DNA of 64,000 nucleotides, from NCBI RefSeq assembly GCF_011044155.1, contig NZ_CP049056.1, forward strand, positions 3,042,001-3,106,000, written 5' to 3'. The position numbers were made by a program, and so were the translations under genes. Shown here piece by piece: positions 45,701-53,044 of the stretch (position 1 is the stretch's first letter; the number at the start of each line of letters is the position of its first letter). The DNA comes from Pikeienuella piscinae (GTDB taxonomy: Bacteria > Pseudomonadota > Alphaproteobacteria > Rhodobacterales > Rhodobacteraceae). Under the pieces are notes generated by a model. That model saw nothing but the letters and a program-made list of their open reading frames with translations. It did no database searches and was not told where the DNA came from.

Positions 45701-46742
45701 GGCGGTCCGCCAGGACCGGGACGCCTACGCTCTGCCGCCAGCCCCGCCCCGATCGTCGGCGGTTTCGAGGCCGCCCGTCTTCGGTGCTCCCGAGGCGGTG
45801 TTCCTCGACCTGCCACAGGTGACCGAGGACCAGCCCGCCCACCGGCCCTTCGCCGCGGCGCACGCCGCGCCGTGGCCCGGCGAGATCGCGGTCTTCCGCA
45901 GCCCGTCGCGCGACGGGTTCGAGCTGCTGACCACGTTCGGCAGTCGCGCCCGGATCGGCACGCTGGTCTCGGATTTCTATGCGGGCCCCACCTCGCGCTT
46001 CGACCTCGGCAACGTCCTCGCGGTCGATCTGCTCTCGGGCACGTTGGAGAGTGTCACCGACCTGACGCTGTTCGGCGGGGCGAACGCCCTAGCGATTGAG
46101 AGTGCGCCCGGCGTCTGGGAGATCGTGCAGGCGGGCGCGGCGGAGCTGCTGGCGCCGGGCCGGTATCGTCTGACCCGGCTCCTGCGCGGCCAGCGCGGGA
46201 CCGAGGATGCCATGGGTAACCCGGCGCCTGCTGGTGCCCGCTTCGTCGTGCTCGACGACAGCCTCGCCACGCTGCCAATCGCCGAGCCCGATCTCGGCAT
46301 CCCGTGGAACTGGCGCATCGGTCCGGCGAGCCACCCGGTCAGCGAGGAGACCTACGTGGCGCAGGCCTTCACACCCGCGGGCGCCGGCCTGCGGCCGTTC
46401 TCGGTCGCCCATGTGGAGCAGCCGTGGCGCATGCCGCGCAGTCCCGGCGATCTGACGATCCGCTGGACACGCCGGTCCCGGGCACTCGCTGCCGACAGCT
46501 GGGGCGCCGTCGACGCGCCACACGCCGAAGAGGTCGAAGCCTACGAGATCGAGATCCTCGATGGCGCCACCGTGAAACGGATGCTGAGCGCGACCACGAC
46601 CAGCGCAATCTACCCGGCCGCCGGGCAAACGGCCGATTGGGGCGGGCTGCTCGCGCCTGGCGACACGCTCGATATCCGCATCTTCCAGCTCTCCGCCCTC
46701 GTCGGGCGGGGCGCGCCGAAGACAGTCACGCTCACGTTCTGA
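42777..46742 (+). CDS. GTA-like tail host-specificity protein with TIM-barrel domain (copy 2, complete)
   Basis: 1321 aa. N-terminal Gly/Ala-rich hydrophobic segment (AAGAAIGGSIGGAILGVSAA), then a tail-hub region, a TIM-barrel-like domain around ~430-740 (RMVLHYAHLCAAAGG, FLIGTEMPGLTTIRSG, DFVGIDNYMPLSDW, KPIWFTELGCPAIDRGTN), and phage-tail domains to the end. This is the gp15-type tail-tip protein of RcGTA and related phages, thought to recognise the cell surface. It is intact and almost identical, over its second half, to the partial gene at the window start. GTG/ATG choice: the ATG 9 bp after the peptidase stop. Confidence 0.93.
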   Translation: MATLVLGAAGAAIGGSIGGAILGVSAATIGGFIGSTIGSVVDSWIISSLAPTQRIEGARLDTLRITSAIEGAVIPRLYGRMRMGGNIIWATDFREETRTTTQGGGKGGGGGKVKTTEYLYYASFAVALCEGPITGIGRIWADGKPMDLSGVTWRWYPGDETQTADPFIAAKMGGAGTPAYRGTAYVVFEELALATYGNRLPQLSFEVFRPLAEPDTAEGLTRAVTMIPASGEFTYATQVIRKTDGGATVPENLNALADSTDMVEALDRLQAMAPAVESVSLVVAWFGDDLRAGSCKVRPGVEVSAKSTTPASWSVNGVSRASAFLVSRDDQDRPVYGGTPSDFAVVQAIQEMKARGLRVTFYPFILMDVPPGNKLPNPYSDNAAETGQPAFPWRGRITCSPAAGYAGSVDKTGTAMAQVAALFGTATPASFSVSGETVSWTGVAGDWGLRRMVLHYAHLCAAAGGVDAFLIGTEMPGLTTIRSGASTYPAVQAYRDLLADVRSILGSGTKIGYAADWSEYFGHQPGDGSGDVYFHLDPLGADPEIDFVGIDNYMPLSDWRDGFEHLDAAEGWPAIYDRTYLQGNIAGGEGFEWFYASAADRSAQVRTPITDGAAAKPWVFRYKDLRAWWSNPHYDRPGGVESGTPTAWAPQSKPIWFTELGCPAIDRGTNQPNVFFDPKSSESFTPHFSRGWRDDAIQRAYLEATYLWWGEAANNPISSVYGGRMVHVPECAAWTWDARPYPFFPALTDVWTDGANWRLGHWLTGRLGAVSLAALVRHLCLRAGLPEARIDVTGLWGAVEGYAITALESPRASITTLSRHFGFDAVETEGLIRFVMRGRASVATLAPDDLVAAREGDVLELTRGQETELPQALKWQVARADEDYDAAQVEARRITVDTTRIASESFPMAVPPEEAERRCRRALMEAWTGRESAIFRLPPSRLALDPADVVTLAHDGRAVPLRLVSIADADARGVEAVRQDRDAYALPPAPPRSSAVSRPPVFGAPEAVFLDLPQVTEDQPAHRPFAAAHAAPWPGEIAVFRSPSRDGFELLTTFGSRARIGTLVSDFYAGPTSRFDLGNVLAVDLLSGTLESVTDLTLFGGANALAIESAPGVWEIVQAGAAELLAPGRYRLTRLLRGQRGTEDAMGNPAPAGARFVVLDDSLATLPIAEPDLGIPWNWRIGPASHPVSEETYVAQAFTPAGAGLRPFSVAHVEQPWRMPRSPGDLTIRWTRRSRALAADSWGAVDAPHAEEVEAYEIEILDGATVKRMLSATTTSAIYPAAGQTADWGGLLAPGDTLDIRIFQLSALVGRGAPKTVTLTF

Positions 46743-46752
46743 AGGCCATCCC

Positions 46753-47829
46753 ATGTCCGACGCCACGACCCATCTCCTGCTGCCCTACATCCTCGCGGCG
46801 CAGGCCCAGAAGCATGTCACCCACAACGAGGCACTGAGGATCCTCGACGGGCTCGTCCATCTCTCCGTTCTCGACCGGGATCTGACGGCGCCGCCCGGCA
46901 GCCCTGCCGACGGTGACCGTTACATTGTCGCCTCGGGCGCGACGGGCGACTGGGCGGGCTGGGACCTGAACGTGGCGCTCTGGACGGCCGGCGCGTGGCT
47001 GCGTCTGCCGCCACGCGCCGGGTGGCGGGCATGGGTCGAGGACGAGAGCCTGCTGCTCGTCTACGACGGGTTTGGCTGGGTCGCGACGACGCCCGCGGCG
47101 CTGCAGAACATGGCGCTGGTCGGGCTGGGCACGACAGCGGATGCCTCGAACCCGTTCTCGGCCAAGCTGAACGCCGCACTCTGGACGGCGAAGACGGTCG
47201 CGGAGGGCGGCACTGGCGATCTATTCTACACCATGAACAAGGAGGCGGCAGGCGACGACCTCGGGCTCACGCTGCAGACCGGCTTCGTGACCAAGGCGCT
47301 GGTCGGGCTTTTCGGGTCGGACCGCTTCCGCCTCTCGGTCTCTGCTGACGGCAGCACCTTCTTCGATGGCCTCAGCGTGGACAACGCCACCGGCGTCGTC
47401 GACCAGCCTCGGTTGCCGCGGTTCAAGGCATACACGAACTACGACAACTACGTCGGCGTGGGCGCGTGGACGAAGATTGGCCTCAACAACACCGACACCA
47501 ACGATCAGGGTGCGTTCGACGCCGCAAACAACCACTTCGTGGCACCCGTGGACGGCACCTACCTGATCGGCGCGACGCTCCTCTACAAGATCAACACCAG
47601 TGCCACGGCGCGTATGCGCGGGCGGCTCGTCCTGAACGGCACGACCGAAATCCGCGGCTCCCTCGGCGAAATCTCGGCCACCCACGTCTCGCTCGCCACC
47701 GCGATCTGGCTGCAGACCCTGGTGCCGCTCACCGCGGGCGATACCGTCGAGCTGCAGGGGTATTTCCGGGTCGCGGACGGCTACTTCGCGGCCGATCACA
47801 CGTCCTTCTGGGGCTGCAAGATCGGCTGA
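46753..47829 (+). CDS. DUF2793 phage tail-associated protein (copy 2)
   Basis: 358 aa, same length and domains as copy 1: DUF2793 at the N-terminus (LLLPYILAAQAQKHVTHNEA) and a beta-rich tip at the C-terminus. Differences are scattered and conservative (for example LVQLSVIDRD to LVHLSVLDRD), which points to old duplication or two related prophages rather than a recent copy event. Part of the tail tip. Confidence 0.85.
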   Translation: MSDATTHLLLPYILAAQAQKHVTHNEALRILDGLVHLSVLDRDLTAPPGSPADGDRYIVASGATGDWAGWDLNVALWTAGAWLRLPPRAGWRAWVEDESLLLVYDGFGWVATTPAALQNMALVGLGTTADASNPFSAKLNAALWTAKTVAEGGTGDLFYTMNKEAAGDDLGLTLQTGFVTKALVGLFGSDRFRLSVSADGSTFFDGLSVDNATGVVDQPRLPRFKAYTNYDNYVGVGAWTKIGLNNTDTNDQGAFDAANNHFVAPVDGTYLIGATLLYKINTSATARMRGRLVLNGTTEIRGSLGEISATHVSLATAIWLQTLVPLTAGDTVELQGYFRVADGYFAADHTSFWGCKIG

Positions 47830-47848
47830 GCGGCGGAAGGAGGATCCG

Positions 47849-48136
47849 ATGAACCCACCCCGATCCGAGGGCTTCGTTCGCATGCCCGACGCCGAGTTCG
47901 AGGCGATCCTGACCCGGGCGGCAGAGGAAGGCGCGAAGCGTGCGCTGGCCGATGTCGGTCTCGACGGCGACGAGGCAGCGCTCGACATCCGCGATCTGCG
48001 CTCCCTGGTCGACTGCATCCGGCTGGTGCGCCGCACCGCCATGCAGACGGCCGTCCGCATGATCACCACCGGCGTCATGCTGGCGCTGCTCGCGGGCATC
48101 GCCATCAAGCTTAAGATCTTCGGCGGCGGTCCGTAG
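47849..48136 (+). CDS. Small DUF6127-like phage membrane protein (copy 2)
   Basis: 95 aa, with acidic N-terminal half and one C-terminal membrane helix; only 3 residues differ from copy 1 (Asn for Thr2, Glu for Asp7, Gly for Ala near the end). Strong conservation compared with the neighbouring spanins suggests a constrained role in tail or lysis. Possible holin-like function is unproven. Confidence 0.7.
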   Translation: MNPPRSEGFVRMPDAEFEAILTRAAEEGAKRALADVGLDGDEAALDIRDLRSLVDCIRLVRRTAMQTAVRMITTGVMLALLAGIAIKLKIFGGGP

Positions 48137-48168
48137 CCGCGCCCCATCCCATCCATCAGCCCGCAATG

Positions 48169-48194
48169 ACCCGCCCTCGAGGCGGGTTTCTTCG
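48169..48194 (+). terminator. Terminator hairpin before the endolysin (copy 2)
   Basis: ACCCGCC / GGCGGGT stem, loop CTCGA, followed by TTCTTCGTTTT. Same stem as in copy 1 with a changed loop and a poorer T-run, so the stem is what is kept. Confidence 0.65.
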
Positions 48195-48208
48195 TTTTGG
48201 AGGACCCC

Positions 48209-48883
48209 ATGACCACGACCTTCCACGGCCATTGGCGCAACGTGCCTGAGGGCACCTGGCGCTGGCCGAATTTCAGCCCGGCCGAGATCGCCTGCCGGGG
48301 CACCGGCAAGCTGCTCATCAACGAACCCGCGCTCGACAAGCTGCAGGCGCTACGCGACCGGCTCGGCAAGCCGCTGATCGTCCGCTCGGCCTATCGGAGC
48401 CCCGAGCACAACCGTGCCGTCGGCGGCGCGACCCGATCGAAACACCTCGACGGCGCCGCCTTCGACATCGCCATGGCGAACCACGACCCGGTGGCCTTCG
48501 AGGCCGCCGCGCGCGAGGTCGGATTCCTCGGCTTCGGCTTCTACCCGAGATCGGGGTTCATGCATGTCGATCTTGGCCCGGCGCGGCAGTGGGGTGAGCG
48601 GTTCCCCATCCGGGCGACGGCTTTCGCCGAGGAAGCCCAGCCCGCGCGCGAGGTCTTGGCCGATAGCCGCACCATGAAAGGTGGCGGAGCGGCCGGAGTG
48701 GCGACGCTGGGCACCGCGGGGGTTGAGGTGGCGCAGAACGTCCTCTCTGAGACCCAGTCCGCCGTCCTGCCGCTGGTGCCATACCTCGATACGCTCCGCT
48801 GGGTGTTCATCGCCGTGGCGCTCATTGGCATCGCTGTCACGATCTACGCCCGCCTTGACGACTGGCGCAGAGGGCAGCGATGA
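48209..48883 (+). CDS. M15-family D,D-peptidase endolysin with C-terminal membrane anchor (copy 2)
   Basis: 224 aa from ATG after GGAGG. M15_3 motifs SAYRSPEHN, SKHLDGAAFDIA and SGFMHVDLG are kept, as is the C-terminal helix (FIAVALIGIAVTIYARL). The linker between catalytic domain and anchor has the most changes against copy 1. Stop overlaps the i-spanin ATG. Presumed peptidoglycan-cleaving lysis enzyme. Confidence 0.85.
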   Translation: MTTTFHGHWRNVPEGTWRWPNFSPAEIACRGTGKLLINEPALDKLQALRDRLGKPLIVRSAYRSPEHNRAVGGATRSKHLDGAAFDIAMANHDPVAFEAAAREVGFLGFGFYPRSGFMHVDLGPARQWGERFPIRATAFAEEAQPAREVLADSRTMKGGGAAGVATLGTAGVEVAQNVLSETQSAVLPLVPYLDTLRWVFIAVALIGIAVTIYARLDDWRRGQR

Positions 48884-49137
48884 TCGCCTCCTTGCTCGGC
48901 GGGATAGTCGCCACCCCATGGGCGAGGGCCGCACTGCGCTATGGTGCGATTGCCGTCGCCGTTGCTCTGTTTCTTCTGTCTGCCCGCCGCACCGGGGAGC
49001 GCGCAGGTCGGATCGCTGAACGTCTCGAAGTAACGGAGAAGACCAATGAAACTCAACGCAGAATGCTGGAGGCGGCGGCTCGCCGTCCTCGTGATTGCAA
49101 CGAGCTGGTTGACCGGCTGCGCGACGGCGAGTTTTGA
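48880..49137 (+). CDS. Rz-like inner-membrane spanin subunit (copy 2)
   Basis: 85 aa. N-terminal helix (YGAIAVAVALFLLSA) and a charged helical tail (RRTGERAGRIAERLEVTEKT). About 60% similar by eye to copy 1, much less than the tail genes upstream, so the lysis end has diverged or been exchanged. The o-spanin gene starts inside it in another frame. Confidence 0.6.
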   Translation: MIASLLGGIVATPWARAALRYGAIAVAVALFLLSARRTGERAGRIAERLEVTEKTNETQRRMLEAAARRPRDCNELVDRLRDGEF

Positions 49138-49300
49138 TCATGACGGCGTGGCAGCATGCCCGCCGGTCGTGACATGCAGCGGGGAGTTTCAGGAGAGGGC
49201 GGCCGAGGAACTGGCCCTGCTGCCAGGGCGGTCGGCGATCGCGGAGATGCTGAGCGACTTTGCAGTGATGCGAGATCAGGCACGCGGTTGCATTCCCTAA
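49046..49300 (+). CDS. Rz1-like outer-membrane lipoprotein spanin subunit (copy 2)
   Basis: 84 aa, nested in the i-spanin frame and extending past it. Signal with lipobox WLTGC; mature part has conserved CPPVV and an acidic helix (FQERAAEELALLP), ending near a Cys. The nesting and Cys pattern equal copy 1. It is the last phage gene before module copy 2; the 160 bp after it hold nothing I recognise. Confidence 0.62.
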   Translation: MKLNAECWRRRLAVLVIATSWLTGCATASFDHDGVAACPPVVTCSGEFQERAAEELALLPGRSAIAEMLSDFAVMRDQARGCIP

Positions 49301-49459
49301 GTCGCGGCTTCTCGATCGATGTCGCGCATTACGCATTTCTCCGGCAACCTTTATCGTCGATTTCCTGGGGGCCAGAGTCTGCCCGATGCAGTATGTCGCC
49401 ACGTCTCCCCCCTCCGCCTGGCTCTGTCTCCAGTGATATACGGGGACTTGGGCCGCGAC

Positions 49460-49594
49460 CTATTTCTTCTTTTGCTCTCCAAGATTGGTCAAGGCCTTGC
49501 CCTTCGTGAAGTCTGCTGTTGCAACAACCTTTTCCTTCACCTTTTTCGGCTTCTTCGCTTCTCGGTTGCCACGTTGTTTGTTGCCCTTGGGCAT
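49460..49594 (-). CDS. 44-aa highly basic small protein
   Basis: Starts PKGNKQRGNREAKKPKKVKE and ends GKALTNLGEQKKK; 14 Lys in 44 residues. AGGAGA lies just before the ATG. I recall close relatives as a stand-alone hypothetical protein in many alphaproteobacteria. Probably nucleic-acid binding or ribosome-associated by charge, unproven. Present only in module copy 2. Confidence 0.65.
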   Translation of the reverse strand: MPKGNKQRGNREAKKPKKVKEKVVATADFTKGKALTNLGEQKKK

Positions 49595-49688
49595 TTGAAT
49601 TTCTCCTGGTCCTGCGTGTGGTATTAGTCTTTCGGCTTCTATTGAATTGATATCCTTAAATGCTCCTGCAGTTCGTTGAAGCTCGGCT

Positions 49689-49925
49689 TCACAAGCGTCG
49701 AACCAAGTTGCTGCCAACGATGATCGCGTTGATCAAGTCTGCGACGGCTTGGTGCCTTTCCGTTTCGGGGTCGGGCCCAACCGCGTTCTCATGCGCCGCT
49801 GCGGCGTCGCGAAGAACCCCCACGATCTCGTGCTCCGGCAGCAGCCCGTGATCGTGTAAGGCAAGCAGGAGCGCCTCGCAGATCGATAGGGCGGCCTCGC
49901 CTGCATGTTCCCTCGCCGTGGACAT
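49689..49925 (-). CDS. 78-aa conserved protein, module copy 2
   Basis: Same length as copy 1 (20864-21100), with the shared blocks HAGEAALSICEALLLA and LLPEHEIVGVLRDAAAAH; the last 30 residues are more divergent. Divergent from the Crp/Fnr gene as in module 1. Unknown family. Confidence 0.7.
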   Translation of the reverse strand: MSTAREHAGEAALSICEALLLALHDHGLLPEHEIVGVLRDAAAAHENAVGPDPETERHQAVADLINAIIVGSNLVRRL

Positions 49926-50074
49926 CCGGGTTTCCTTCCTTGGCATCGTGAACCGGGAAAGGTGAGGTTCAAACGCATCCGCACTTCTCGCAGGAAATGC
50001 TCTATGCCAGACTGATCCAGAGCAGTGTCCGGGCCGATTTCCGCTCTTGGGTTCCAACACGCCAGGAGGCCCCA

Positions 50075-50809
50075 ATGACATCCGCAAAGCATAGCCCCCT
50101 TACACACAAGCTTTCGGCCTTCGTCGCTCTGTCGGAGGTCGAACTGGCCGTGCTTGAACGACTGCACCAGCGCCGCCGAACCTTCGTCGCGGGGCACGAT
50201 ATGGTGCATCAGGGCCAGACAGCTCAGGCTGCCTATATTCTGTCCGCGGGTTGGGTCTGTTCCTACAAGCTACAGGCCGACGGGACGCGGCAGATCGTGG
50301 ATTTCCAGGTGCCGGGGGATTTTCTGGGGTTGCGAAGCGTTCTCTTGCGCACCTCCGACCACAGCTTCGAACCTATCGTGGACATCGAGGCAGCCGAAGT
50401 GCTGACGAGCGACCTATTGGAAGCTTTCGCGCAGACCCCTCGCTTGGCGACCGCCATACTCTGGGCGGCGTCAAGGGACGAGGCGATGGTCGTGGAGCAT
50501 CTCGTAGGGATCGGTCGGCGTGATGCGAACGCCCGCATGGCGCACTTCCTGCTGGAGCTGGGATCGAGGCTTGCGCTGGTCGGCATGGGCAGCAAGAAAG
50601 GGTTCGAATGCCCGCTGACGCAGTATCATCTCGCCGATACGCTGGGGTTGAGCGCGGTCCATGTAAACCGCGTCCTGCGCCAGCTTCGCGAGAGTGGACT
50701 GGTGACCTTTCGGGACGGACTTGTGACATTTCACGACCATGGCGGGCTGGTGGAACTTGCCGAGTTCGATCCGGCATATCTGGACCAGATCGGACCGCTC
50801 CTGAAATGA
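50075..50809 (+). CDS. Crp/Fnr-family regulator, module copy 2
   Basis: 244 aa from ATG after CAGGAGG. Same domains as copy 1; winged-helix LTQYHLADTLGLSAVHVNRV then LRQLRESGLVTF. Recognition helix differs only by Ile to Val, so both regulators should bind the same DNA. No Fe-S cysteines; sensed signal unknown. Wild differences concentrate in the N-terminal ~20 residues and the wing. Confidence 0.9.
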   Translation: MTSAKHSPLTHKLSAFVALSEVELAVLERLHQRRRTFVAGHDMVHQGQTAQAAYILSAGWVCSYKLQADGTRQIVDFQVPGDFLGLRSVLLRTSDHSFEPIVDIEAAEVLTSDLLEAFAQTPRLATAILWAASRDEAMVVEHLVGIGRRDANARMAHFLLELGSRLALVGMGSKKGFECPLTQYHLADTLGLSAVHVNRVLRQLRESGLVTFRDGLVTFHDHGGLVELAEFDPAYLDQIGPLLK

Positions 50810-50867
50810 GATGGCCGCCTTCCCTTGTTTGGCAGGCGGCCCCAGTGATCACGTCAGACGTCGGAGG

Positions 50868-51056
50868 TCACGCGAGGGCGTGGGTCGCCGCGTCGAGTTC
50901 CTTGTTTGTCTCGGCGTCGTTCTTCGCCGTGTTTGCCTTCTCAGCTGCCTGGTAGTGCTTCAGCGCCGAGTCCTTCTTTGGGCCTGAGGGTGCCTTGTCC
51001 CAAGCGGCTTTCACGTACTTCATCTTGTCGGCTGTCTTGGTTTGTTCGGGTGTCAT
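50868..51056 (-). CDS. 62-aa Lys/Ala-rich small protein, module copy 2
   Basis: Starts PEQTKTADKMKYVKAAWDKA, otherwise nearly the same as copy 1, with the identical C-terminal block KANTAKNDAETNKELDAATH. Amphipathic helices. It is preceded by the Crp/Fnr-type promoter at 51192-51234. Confidence 0.7.
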   Translation of the reverse strand: MTPEQTKTADKMKYVKAAWDKAPSGPKKDSALKHYQAAEKANTAKNDAETNKELDAATHALA

Positions 51057-51191
51057 TGGGAATGTCCTTTCATGGACGTTCCGAGAAATAAGAAGCGCGC
51101 CGACATGCCGACCCATTCGGGTTCGACACGCCCACACGCTTCTCGGGTACTCGGAAAAAAATGCCTCACCGAATATTCGGCGGGCACATCT

Positions 51192-51234
51192 CACCTAGCC
51201 GATATCAACGCCCCGCCGCACTGACGCAGGTTAG
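51192..51234 (-). promoter_or_regulatory. Crp/Fnr-type class II promoter of the 62-aa protein, copy 2
   Basis: Minus strand CTAACCTGCGTCAG (51234-51221), identical to its copy 1 counterpart; -10 TAGGTG at 51197-51192, one base further from the dyad centre (30.5 bp). The dyad is better conserved than flanking DNA. Confidence 0.7.
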
Positions 51235-51272
51235 TCCCGGCGCGTGCGGCAGGTCGAATGACGCTGCGGAAC

Positions 51273-51686
51273 TCAGGCCACAATGGTTTGCTGGTGGGAG
51301 ATCCTCAGCCAGGTGTCGTCATCGTTGAGGTATGTTGAGGCGCAGAGTGCCTTGTAGATCGGTACGTCGGCTTTCTCAGCCGAGACACGGTAGGTGAGAA
51401 TGGCGATGTCATTACATCGCGTGACGCGACGTTCAGCCATGGCGACGGAGCGCCAGCCGCTGCTCTGCTTTAGATGGGTCCAGATCTGGTCGCCCTGGAG
51501 GATGCCGGGCGGATAAGGGAAGATCATGATGGCGTTGTTCGCTGTCGTCGCCCGCGCGTTGTCGGCGCCACTGGTCCAGAAGTGTTCCTCCATGTCCCAG
51601 AGAACGCCCTGTTCGCGCGGCGATAGCGTCCCGGTCTTGTGCGCGGAATGACCCATTGGCGTCGATGTCTGAGCGGAAACGGTCAT
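51273..51686 (-). CDS. NTF2/SnoaL-like small protein, module copy 2
   Basis: 137 aa. The central ~100 residues match copy 1 closely (GVLWDMEEHFWTSGADNARA, FPYPPGILQGDQIW); the N-terminal 15 residues differ. Coupled by 4 bp to the tail-anchored gene. Fold call is moderate and activity unknown. Confidence 0.7.
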   Translation of the reverse strand: MTVSAQTSTPMGHSAHKTGTLSPREQGVLWDMEEHFWTSGADNARATTANNAIMIFPYPPGILQGDQIWTHLKQSSGWRSVAMAERRVTRCNDIAILTYRVSAEKADVPIYKALCASTYLNDDDTWLRISHQQTIVA

Positions 51687-52115
51687 GGACCTGATCCCGA
51701 CCCGACAGTCGACATCGCCTGATACAGTAAAAAGACGATCGCGAGTATCGTCCAGATTACCCCGCTTTTGCCCAGGCTGCCGTTGGCGACCGTCGAGGCA
51801 GTTCGCTTCAGGGTCTGCGACGGCGGGCTTTCCGGAAGCAGCTTGCTCAATTCTCCTGCGACCCTGCCGTGATCGCTTTCGAGCGTGGGAACATCCGGAA
51901 ATCGAGTAAGCAGCGTTCCCAACCGCGCTCGCGCCGCATCGCGCCCCAGAGCGACCAGCTCAGCGGTTTCTTTCCATGGATCCAGGCCGAGCCGCGCGAG
52001 CGTGGAGAGAACCGTGACGACATATCCGTTCCGGTCCTCCCCGACCGACGCATAGAGAAATCGCTCGAACTCGGGCGGGTGTGGTTTGAGAACATTGGGT
52101 TCCGCCATCTTCATT
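51683..52115 (-). CDS. Tail-anchored membrane protein, module copy 2
   Basis: 143 aa from the ATG after AAGGA (an inner ATG 6 bp later matches the copy 1 start). Soluble domain (LKPHPPEFERFLYASVGEDR) and C-terminal helix (VIWTILAIVFLLYQAM) with GSGSGP tail. Same pairing with the NTF2-like gene as in copy 1. Confidence 0.7.
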
Positions 52116-52158
52116 CCATTCCTTGGTTGCAGGAACGCAGATCGCCCCTGTTTACCCA

Positions 52159-52200
52159 AGGATAGACGCAGGTCGGTCCCGGCGCCCTTACACAGGTCAG
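52159..52200 (-). promoter_or_regulatory. Crp/Fnr-type class II promoter of the tail-anchored/NTF2-like operon, copy 2
   Basis: Minus strand CTGACCTGTGTAAG (52200-52187), centred 29.5 bp before TATCCT (52164-52159). The -10 is identical to copy 1 and the dyad is a variant of the same site. Confidence 0.7.
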
Positions 52201-52247
52201 TGCCGGCGATCGCACCCAGGTAATCGCGACCGGCGCGGCGCCAGGCA

Positions 52248-52289
52248 CTAACATGTGTCAGCGCCAGGCTAACGATCATGAGGTACAAG
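52248..52289 (+). promoter_or_regulatory. Crp/Fnr-type class II promoter of the plus-strand genes, copy 2
   Basis: CTAACATGTGTCAG, centred 29.5 bp before TACAAG at 52284-52289. Counterpart of 23425-23466. It drives 52380-53873. Confidence 0.75.
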
Positions 52290-52379
52290 GGGAGAAATCG
52301 TTCGACTGGTCAGGCTTGGGATCCCAACGGCCGTCAACAGCGGTGAACGACGGACCTGCCAACATTTCGGAGATCAGAG

Positions 52380-52694
52380 ATGACCATGCGGTCGACCAGA
52401 TCGACGGTGACGTTTTCTAACCCGTTCACCCTGTCGGGATACCCGGACAAACTGCCGGCTGGAGATTACGAAGTTCTCGTCGAAGAAGAGCATCTCCAGG
52501 GGTTGAGCTTCGAAGCTTACCGACGGACGGCGACCTACCTGACGGTGCGCGGCAGGGGCAACCATGCCAGACGTACAGAGTTGCGCGCGATTTCTGAAAA
52601 CGACCTGATAGAGGCGCTGAGCCGGGATCAGGCCGCGACCGAGACGAACTATCACAGCGATGCGGCGCTTTCTCCGCCAGAGGATCGAAAATGA
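52380..52694 (+). CDS. 104-aa module protein with PFTLSG...LPAGDY motif, copy 2
   Basis: Same length as copy 1 (23557-23871). Motifs TVTFSNPFTLSGYPDKLPAG and EVLVEEEHLQGLSFEAYRR. Overlaps the next gene by 4 bp. Unknown function; related at the N-terminus to the 177-aa family at 59524. Confidence 0.7.
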   Translation: MTMRSTRSTVTFSNPFTLSGYPDKLPAGDYEVLVEEEHLQGLSFEAYRRTATYLTVRGRGNHARRTELRAISENDLIEALSRDQAATETNYHSDAALSPPEDRK

Positions 52695-53044
52695 CATTTC
52701 CCGAATGGACGAAACCCGGTGTTTACGGCGCATTGGTTGGCGCAGTTGCTGTCTCTGTTCTTGGCTTCACCTGGGGCGGCTGGACAACTTCAGGCGGTGC
52801 CCTTGAGATGGCTGATAACTTTGCCGCAGAGCAAGTCACCTTGGCCATGGTGCCGGTCTGTCTAGGCATTTCAGAAGAGGATGCGGAACGCGTCGAAATA
52901 CTGGCAACGCTTCGAGAAGCTTCCGGCTTTCAGCAGCGCAATGCGATGATGGAAACCGGCTGGGCCACGTTGCCGGGCACAGATGCCCCGAGCCGGGATC
53001 TGGCAGACGCATGTCTTGCGGAACTCGCCTTAGATGGATCGTAA
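52691..53044 (+). CDS. 117-aa membrane-anchored module protein, copy 2
   Basis: N-terminal helix (YGALVGAVAVSVLGFTWGGW), two conserved Cys (MVPVCLGIS, ADACLAEL) and block ETGWATLPGTDAPSRDLA. Its 3' end overlaps the start of the Cys-rich repeat gene by 11 bp, which takes the place that hflK has in copy 1. Confidence 0.7.
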   Translation: MTFPEWTKPGVYGALVGAVAVSVLGFTWGGWTTSGGALEMADNFAAEQVTLAMVPVCLGISEEDAERVEILATLREASGFQQRNAMMETGWATLPGTDAPSRDLADACLAELALDGS

